Assembly: GCA_964545075.1 (NCBI GenBank)
Contig: CAZJFS010000083.1
Span: forward strand, 1-18,730
DNA from: DAOPXV01 sp035352535
GTDB lineage: Bacteria; Muiribacteriota; UBA9980
Direction of reading: 5' to 3'
Length of the DNA stretch: 18,730 bases
A program made the translations under genes and the position numbers. Numbering within the stretch: the first letter of the stretch is position 1; each line of letters begins with the position of its first letter. The notes beneath the pieces are model-generated. The model was given only the letters and a program-made list of their open reading frames with translations, made no database searches and had not been told where the DNA came from. Below are positions 1-9,400 of this stretch, piece after piece.

Positions 1-445
1 CCGGGTTCAGTGCCATCATTGGTTATCATCGTTGAGAATTTAACCATGGCTCCAGCAGGAGCGGTTATCGTTACGGACATTGCCGCCGTGCCTGGAGTGG
101 CTATAGCGTCAGGCGAGAATACCGGTGCGCCGGGAGCTGTTGCCGTCGGGGTTTGATAGTTATTGAAGAACGAGGTGGCGGGAGTTGAGTTAACATTATT
201 TAAAACCGCGACCGCTGCTACATGCATCTTCGTTCCTACAGGCAGGTCGATGGTTACCGGTGAGTTCACGGCCGTCATCGTTGACGGTGCGGCCGGCGCA
301 ACGGGCACGTCGCCATTAGTTGTTGACGAGGTCGAGTATTTGATCTGAGCGCCCGCGGCGGCCGTGATCGTAATGTGAGCAAGGGCCGAACCGGGAGTGG
401 ACATATCGGTGGATACAATTGTCGGCTGTGCGGGTGCTGTTCCGC
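1..445 (-). repeat. CHB_HEX_C-like modules 2 and 3 (third cut by the window edge)
   Basis: Two more modules of the same type follow the last FN3-like repeat and one further beta domain (about 446-735). Module 2 (about 150-445) has ITITAAAGAQIKYST, then an altered core TTNGDVP, and ends in MHVAAVAVLNN. Module 3 (1-149) opens with VFSPDAIATPGT and reaches VKFSTMITNDGTEPG at the edge. The first strands of modules 2 and 3 resemble each other (TITAxAGAxxKxST), which suggests duplication. The DG-x-x-P signature is better kept in module 3 than in module 2. Confidence 0.55.
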
Positions 446-3400
446 CGGTCGGCTGAACGGTGAAAGTAGCGTCAGACGAGAAAGCGCCATTTTTGTATTT
501 TACGTGGTATTTGCCGTTTATTACAATCGATCCCGGGGTAACAGGCATAACGGCTAACGATACATTCATTGACGCAACCGCGCTATTAATGGTTGTTGGA
601 GTGATCTGCACATACGCGCCGTTATCTAATGACTGTTCGACAAAGAAATCGCCTAAAGTCGGAGCTACGGTCGGTGTTGGGCTGACGACTAATGTGATGT
701 TGCCGTTTGTGGCTGATATGCTTGTTACCGAGCCGGTTGGTGTTCCGCCTGCGACCGTGAAGGAACCCGCGGTAGCTGGTGACCACGGGCCGATTGTCGT
801 AGTGCCGGAGACCTTAGCGGCTACCTGATATGAATGAGGTCCGCCTGTGATAGCTGTGGGAACGGGATATTCAATCATCATTCCTGCGGGATATTCGTTC
901 GCGTCGATTTTAACGACATACTCATAGATAGGAACAGGTGTTACGCCTGTAGGAGGTATAACCGGCTGCCACATGATCTTGTTGGTAGCGCTGTCATACA
1001 TTACGCCGGTTACTGCGGCGGGAAGAGTTGTTGTTCCGCCTGATGTAGTATTGTAGGTATGCATTACGGAAGTTCCGAACAGGCCGTTAAGATGCGCGAC
1101 GGCGTTTATCTTGTACTGAGCCTGGTTTGCGGGAACCAATACGCGGATTTGTCCGCCGACGGTTGCCGTTATAACTGTAGTAGATGTTTTAGGGTCCGAA
1201 CCGTCGTTTGTATACCATACTTTCGCGTCCGCGGGGGCTGGTGTTATGAATATCTCAAGGCCCGTTGCGGGAACGCTTGGATAATTGCCGCTAAGTTTAT
1301 CGAAAGTTAAGGTAAGGTTTGTAACCGTTCCGCCAACATTGAAGCTGAGATTAGCCGGCGTTCCATCCTGAGCAATGCCTGTAGTCGGTGTGATTCTTAC
1401 GAAAACCGATGCCGCGTGAGTGCCGTTGATTATAGCCGTGGGAAGGATATATTCAGGAGTCGATACGGGAATGGCAGCCTGGTTGTCGATCATTACCATA
1501 TAGGATACGGTGCCGCCGGTTGCCGGAGGAGTTACCGTGTTCCAGGTAAGTTTCTTCGTAGCGTCGTTATACGCAAGACCCGTTACCGCGGGTAGCGTCG
1601 TCGTTCCGCCGACCGTGAAGTTCAGAGCTGGCGTAGGCGACCACGGGCCGACCTGCGCAGCGGTGCCTGTAGCCAGGGCGGGAATAGCGGCCTGGACCTG
1701 AACCGTATGATTGCCGGCGGTCATAGCCGCGGGAACCATGAATTCAAGCACGGGGCCTGCCGACATCGAAGCGCCGTTATCGAACATTACGTTATAAGCT
1801 ACTACCGCGCCTGTTGGGAGATTGGCTACGGTTACGGCCTGCCATTTTATCTTGTTTGTGGGCTGATCATACATTACGCCGGTTACGGCAGGAAGTCCTG
1901 TCGTTGTGGTGCCGACGTTGAATTGTAACATGGGTTCCGGCGACCATGGGCCCATCTGAGCGGTCGCTGGAGCAACCGCGGGAAGGGTTGCCTGGACCTG
2001 GGCATAGTGCAGACCGTTCGTGACGGTTGAGGGAAGCATGAATTCAACCATGTTGCCTGCTGGATACAAAACGTCGTCGATCTTTACATTATACTGATAT
2101 ATAACGCCTGCTGTCGTAGTGGGCAGAGCTTGCCATTTGAGTTTGTTTGTCGCCATTTCATAGAAGAGTCCGCCAACGGCAGGAATCGTTCCCGCGACAG
2201 GCGTTCCGATCTGAAGCGGCGGTTCCGGCGACCATGGTCCTGCGAGAGGAGCTGCAGTCGTCGAAGTTACGGTGAGCTGGACCTGAGCCGAGTGTGAACC
2301 GGTCATAACCGTTGTGGGCAGGTAGAATTCCGTCATCGGGATCATATTGCCTACGACGGCGCCGTCGAGTTTCACATTATAGAACATGGAAGTCGCTGGA
2401 ATGCTGGCAAGCGTGACGGCGTTCCATTTAAGTTTGTTGCTGGTAGCGTCATATAATACGCCCGTGACTCCTGGAAGGGCATTAGTGCCCGTTTCGAGGT
2501 TGAACACGAGCGCGGGAACTGGAGCCCAGGGTCCGAATACCATCGGGGCCATAGGATCCGAGCTCGGGAATTGCGCCCGGACCTGAGCGTTATGGCTTCC
2601 TACGAGCGTCGCGGGAACCTGGAATTCGGTCATATTAAACGGGCCGTACATCGTGCTGTCGATCATCAGCATATAAAGATAAGCGATAGCGGCTGTCGTG
2701 CCGGGTGCGACGGTAGGAGGCGGAACGGCGTTCCATTTGAGTTTCTTGGCTGTGGCGTCGAAAACGAGTCCGCCGACCGCTGGAACAGCCGTAGTGCCGG
2801 TGCCTTCAGCGCTGAAATTCAGCGGAGTTGACCATATGCTTATAGCGGCAGGAACTGAGTCTTTTACGAGGGCCTGGACCTGGGCTACGTGCATGCCCGC
2901 GGGAACCGTGAGAAGCGTGAATTCGGGAACTTCAACCGGCGTTGCCTGAACTATGCCGTCGATCATTACGTTGTAGACATATATGGGGGCGGGGGTTACG
3001 CCTGCGGGAGGAACGACAGCCTGCCATTTGATCTTTTTGGCCGTAATGTCATAGGCAAGGCCTGCGGGAATCGGAACAGCCAAACCGCCGGTCGTGCCGA
3101 CCTCAAATATCAGAGGACTGGTAGCGGGCGACCACGGGCCGGCCTGAAGCGGGTTCGAGCCGGGGACCTGTACCTGTATCTGGGCTTTGTGAGTTCCGTT
3201 GATAAGATAGTCGACAGGGTATTCGGTTCCGCTTACGGGAGCGCCGATCTTCATGCCGTCGATCATTATCATATAGACGTAAACGGGGGCGGGAGTTCCA
3301 GCGGTTGCCGCGGGAGGAACGACAGCCTGCCATTTGAGTTTCTTGGTTGCTGCGTCATAGAGGAAGCCCTGAACCGCGGGAAGCGTCGAAGCCGTTCCGC

Positions 3401-6400
3401 CGTCGAGAGTGAAGTTGATCTGCGCCGAATACGGGCCTACCTGAGGCGGATATGTTCCGGGCACCTGTGCCGCGACGTCAGCGAAGTGAGCTCCGCCGGG
3501 GAACGCCGCGGGAAGCGTGAACTGCGTCATCGAAAGAGGTCCATAGACTGTTCCGTCGACTCTGAGCATATACATGGCTGCCGCCGCTGCGGATACAGCG
3601 GTTCCAGCCGCGGTCGTAGCCGGCAGTGTAACTGGGTTCCATTTCAGCGACTTGGTAGCCGCGTCATATATAAGGCCGGCGGGAGCGGGTACAGTGTTTG
3701 TAGCTCCGCCTATGTTGAACGGATAGGGCGCCGAGAAAGGTCCAACCTGAGGCGGATAAGTGTCGGGAACCATAGCCTGGATCTCGATCTTATGGTCGCC
3801 GCCGGGAAGGTTTCCGACGAAGAATTCGGTGTTGTACACGGGGTTCTGAAGCATGGTGCCGTCGAGTCTGATCATGTAAGCAAAAGGCTTCATGTATGCC
3901 GGTTGAACAATGGCGGTCGTGTCCGTGATAACGGTTCCGCCGGTAGCGGTACCCGTGGTTGTAGTTGTTATAGGCTGAACCGGCTGCCATCTTACGGTCT
4001 TCATATTAGGATCGTAGAATATACCTGTAACTGCGGGTATATTGTTGGTCTGAGCGCCGCCGGCAGTTGTGAACGTTACTGGAGCCGAAAGCGGGCCTAC
4101 GACTGGCGGATATGATCCGGGAATCTGGGCTTGAACCTGAGTCGTGTGCGGTCCGTCGATAAGGTTCGTTACGGGGAATTCATAAACCATCGTGGGAACG
4201 GTGAACGTGGTTCCGTCAACGGTTATTATGAACTGATATACCTGCGTAGTGGTTGCGCTTACGATTGGATCCCATTTGAGAACTTTTCTAGCGGTGTCAT
4301 ACATGAGACCGTTAACCATCGGAATATTGGCTGCATTGCCTGCGTCGCCGAAGGAAACCTGGACGGTAGGGCAGGCCTTCATTCCGGTTGTGCTGTCTAT
4401 TATTCCGATGAATCCGCGGGTGAGTTTAATTGTAGTATCCGCTGGTTTCGTGACCTTGATATCGGTAGCCGTCCAAGAGGTATTAGGCAGCTGAACCGGC
4501 TTGGGCGCTTGGTTGTTAGGATCGGCCATAGGCTCGAACATAACCTTGAGCTTGCCGTCGGCGTTAGCGCCGAAGTTGTTTCCGTTTATAACGAGTTCAG
4601 TGAAGTCGGGTTTAAGCATGAGAGCTATGCCGGGCTGAACGGGTATCCCGTTTATCATATTTATGACGGCGCCGGTCTGCGACTGCTGAACGTCGAGGTT
4701 GACTATGTTGGATATTATTTTGTTGCCGAGTATCGGGTCAACTATGAACATTTCAAAGAGGCCGAAACGTTTATCAGCCGGGTCGATTTTAAGATCGATC
4801 ATAGTGTCGGTCCAGTTTGCCGAGTTCGAATCGTTGACGTATTTCTGTTCGACTGTTCCCTTCATTCTCATGAAGAGTATTCTGAAGTTGCCGTTCAAAG
4901 CCTTGAGTTTTTCTCCAATGAGCTGGATACCGACTGCGTCGAATGGTACTTTTACCGTCTGAGCGGGATCGAATTCCTGAGGAATCGCGTTTGAAGAGGA
5001 GAATACCCTTATCTTGGTTATTTTAGCGTCGATCGTCGTGGTCGCGCCGGGTTTTTTAACTTCTATCATTATGTCTTTGGAGATCTGTTTCCAGCCGAGA
5101 GGTCCGAGCGTCGTGCTCGTTACCGCGGTGCCGGCGACAGGCGTTGTGACCGCTTCGAATATAGCGATGTTTGAAACGCCATAGAGCGTAGATGTCAGAG
5201 GCGTTGTAGCGCCTATGAAGTTATTGCTCCAGTTGGGCGACATCAGCTGGATTGAAGCGGGAACTGGGTTGGTCGGGCTCGGCTGTGGTTTCATAAAGAG
5301 AACCCTGGTCGGGCTTGCGGTTCCGAAGTTCTGACCTTCGAATTTGAGGTCGAGGTTAGCGAGCGTTACGTTAAGCGGAACTTCGATAGGAATCGGTGTT
5401 CCGAAGAACTCGAGACCGTTGACCTTTGTTATTACCGGCATATTTTGAGTGCCAGCGACGAATTTTATCGGAACCATAGTGGGTGTTACGGGCTTGCCGA
5501 GCATATCGTCGACTATTATAAGGCCCGCGGGATATTGCGTGAAGTAGTCGCCGATATTTCCGGCAACCTGTCCGGCGATTATAACGGGGACCTGTCTTGT
5601 AAAGTCGAGTTTAGCCTTGAGGAAGGTATCAGTCCAGTTGACCGTGTCGAAGCTGTCGACGAGAGGAATATTGACCGCGCCGAGAGGCAGCTGGAACACG
5701 AGGTCGAGATGGCGGCGCGAAGGAGCTGAGAAGTTCTGGCCTACGACTGAAAGGTCGATCGAGCTTACGCCGGCCGGCCTGTCGAGGTTGACCACGCTCT
5801 GGGCGTCGTAACCGTTGACTGATGTTATTATAGCGGGTTTCTGGTTATTCGCGTCGAACGCCTGGTCGAAGAATACGACCTGGAACATCGATGACTGCTG
5901 AATTCCGCCGACCTGAACGATCGTGAGAGCGGAACCTACGTTCGGGATAAGGGCTTTTGCCTTCATTACGTCGGCTTTCAGCGTTATCTTATTGAGCGTC
6001 CAATTGGCCGTGTCGTCGGATGTAAGAAGCTCGATCTTTATCGGTTGAACGTTAGATGTAGCGGTAGTAGTGCCCGATGTCGTCGTTACAGGCGAGCTGT
6101 AGCAAACGAGAGCGTATTTCACGCCGGCGGCGGGCATCATCTTGTCGCCCTTTATTATGAGGTCTTTTGTTTTATCTACTTCGAACGGACGGGAGAGACC
6201 GAACGCGGGAGCAATCTTTTCACCGTTCTGGAGTTCGAATATGTATACGTTAGCGTTGAAAGCCGCGGTCGTCGTAGCGAACCTGATCGGAACGCTGGCG
6301 AGGAGGCCGAACTGGCTATCGAAGAGTTCTACCATATATACGTCTTTAAGACCCTTGAGTTTGCCTGAGTCGAATCTGATGTCGTTGTCTGACCAGTTGA

Positions 6401-9400
6401 AGCTGCCGCTGTCGGCGAGCACCATCGGGAACTGGAAAGCTGGGCCGCTTAACTGAAGGACCCTCTTGTGTTCGGGCATGAGAGGTTTGAAGCCTGTACC
6501 TTTAACGAGTATGAAAGGAACATCGGCTGAAATCTGAATGTCGACAGGAGTGATCGCCGCGGGAGGAACAGCTTTTCCCGCGATTTCGCTGATCATTACC
6601 TGAGGTTTTGTAACGGCGCCCATAGCGCCTGTGGTTGAACCGCCTTCGGAGAGAAGCCATGCTTCAACGCCGACAAAACGTTTTACGAATTTGTGCGCGT
6701 CGTCGATGACGAAGCTTCTGAGTATGAAGCCTTTTTTGCCGGGAGGAAGTATAGGCGTTCCGTCCGGAGTTACGATTCCGGAAGGAAGGTCTTCAATGTA
6801 GGTACCTTCGATCTGCCACGGAGCGCGAACCTTGATCATATCGGAGCTGATTATTTCGAATTCCGGGGTAGCGGCATTAAACAGTTTGATCTTGCCGGTG
6901 GTGCCGAGGACTCTGAGAGCTTTTACGAGAAGCGCCCTGTGTTCAGCGGACATTACATCGGCATACATTTTTTCGTATTCAGCTATGCGATCTTCGGCAG
7001 TTCTTGAGGAATCGCCGAGAATTGCGAGTATTTTATTGTAGAGGGGAAGCACTATGTCTTTTACCGCGCCGTCGATTTCTCTTTTGATCATGAAGTTGAA
7101 CGGCTTGACGTTGACGGGAGCGTTAAGGCTCATGTCAGGATCTGCGGGATTGAGATTAACGAGCTTGAAGAGGAATATGTAGTTTCCTTCTTTAAGTTCC
7201 GGGAAGGCCTTTGCAAGGTCGAGTATGAAAGCCTTGGGATCGGCTGAATCGCGGTCGAGTTTTATCGGGCGCGCGAAATCGAGCGACTGCATGAACTTTG
7301 CGTCAACGGCCGCGGCGACGTTCGTGACTTCAGGCTGCATGAGCGTTACATACGCGTCGGTGTAGTTTCCGGGAGCCGCGTTGAACGAAGCCTGGGGAAT
7401 GATATTCGCGAATACCTTAAATATCGTCGTGCCCTGTCCGGCAAGCGCTTCGATCTTTTCGATCGACGCGAAAGCGGCTTTGGGTTTTACTACATAATTG
7501 TTAACCATTACGGCTTTTTTACCGTCAGCGGTGGAAGCGGTTATAATGAAATCGTATGAACCGGGAGCCGGCTGATTGATCGAGAAGCTTCCGTTCCATT
7601 TTGATTTTTTAACGGCGTCCCTGGTGAGTTCGATTACGAGAGGTTTCGTAGCGTCTCCGCTTATGAATACAGCGTTACCGAACTGTTTAACTTCGCCTAT
7701 AACTTTTACGACTTTGAGGTCGCCTTCAAGCGTATCGGGAACCATCGCGTTAGCTGAAACTGTGATGGTGATTGCTGCGACGGCCTTATCGAGTTCTATC
7801 ATCGGAGGATTAACCATTACGTCGGTGATTATAGGTCTGCCTTCCTGGAATTCTTCGACAGGTTTTCCGTCGTTTTGAAGCTGGGCGATGAAACGCTTCA
7901 CGTCAGGAATGAATGGCTGTTCGGAATTCTGGAAGAGGAGTTCGTTATAGATCTGGATGGCGAGGTTCTTGTATTTGATCTCTTTCATTCTTGGAATGAC
8001 GTATCTTTCCATGTAGAGAATAGCGAGCATGAACTTCGCGTTGGCTCTGAAGTTGTTCATGTTATCGGTTCCGGTGACGGCGCCGAGGTATTTTGCGTCG
8101 GTAGCGTTATCAACGGCGATAGCGCGGAGTATCTTTTCGACTACCGGGAACGCGGCTTCTATTTCGGTAGTGGTAGCGTTGTTCTTATAGAGGAAGCGAA
8201 GTTTATCCATTAAGCTCTTTGCTTTGTCGAATTCTACGCCGGGATTGATCTTGTCGGAGAGAAGATTATTGATATTATTAAGCATGTCCTGGACCGAATA
8301 CGAGAAATCCGAATTCGGGAATTTGAGCAGGAACAGTTTAAATCTTTCGATTGCCGCATTCTTGACTGTTTCGTCTTTCACGGTCATGAGCATGTAAACG
8401 TAAAATTTGCAATGGCCGCTGAAATAGAGTGCGGCTTCACGCATTTTCGCGTTTATCGAAGCGTCGTTCGATTTGAACGCCTGGTCATACTGGCTGAAGG
8501 ATTTGTTGTATTCGGCGATAGCTTCGTCGTTCTGTTTGTCTTCGCGGAGGCTGTCGGCGCGTTTTCTTATCTTTTCGGCTTCAGCGAAAAGAGCGTTGAT
8601 GGTTCCTACGATACCTTCGGATTCCGTCTCGATCTTTTCGATGTTTCTGATAAGTTCGTCGACGGAGAATTCAAGGCCGGTATATGAGTCTTCGTTGATG
8701 CTGGCCTGGATATCGTATAATAACTTTTTGGCTTCGGCGAGAAGCGAAGAATCCTGAATTTTTATGAGCTGGAGAGCTCTGTATCTGTTAAGGTATATGA
8801 CCGCTACGTTATAGCGGGCCTGTCCGCGGAGCTGAACGGCTAAAGTTGCGTTAGCGGAAAGCTCTTCAAACATAACTTTGGCGTCGTTTAAATACTTCAG
8901 GACAGTGTCGGCCTGGGGAGTATCGACTGAGCCGATAAGTATTTCAGGAACTGCCGTGGATTTTGCTTTTTCGAGAAAATCGTTAGCTTTGAGAATGAGT
9001 TTTCTAGCGTTTTCGAATTTAAGCAAGAGCGGATCTGCTTCGGTTTTTATATCGACTATGTTCTGTCCAAGTTTTTTCTGATCGACGAACGTTTTACCTA
9101 CCTGATAGAGGTTGGTCGTCGGTTTGATTGAACCGATGATTTTTCCCGCGTCAGCCGTTTCAAGGACTTTATCGTTCTTCTCCTGGCTCTGAATCGTATT
9201 CTTCAGAGTCGCGAAGTTCAAGTCGTTCTGAATTTTATCGATAATAGCGGCGAAAGCGAAAAGCGCTTCGTTGATCTTGTTGAATTTTTCTTCGAGTCCG
9301 CGTCTGGCGTCTGAGCCGCCGTTGGCGGTATTGGAAGCGTTAATGACTTCTTTTACGGCGTCTTTAAGGTTATTGTAAGCGTTTTCGAGATCGTTAAGCT

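Noticed and set aside
2889..4115. Plus-strand open frame of 408 codons antisense to the giant gene
   Set aside because: It lies opposite the FN3-like repeats, whose codon pattern keeps the antisense frame open. It has no family resemblance, an Arg/Ser/Tyr/Cys-rich composition typical of shadows, and no ribosome binding site.
4131..4994. Plus-strand open frame of 287 codons antisense to the giant gene
   Set aside because: Same kind of shadow, opposite the IPT-like region and first FN3-like repeat; no recognisable domain.
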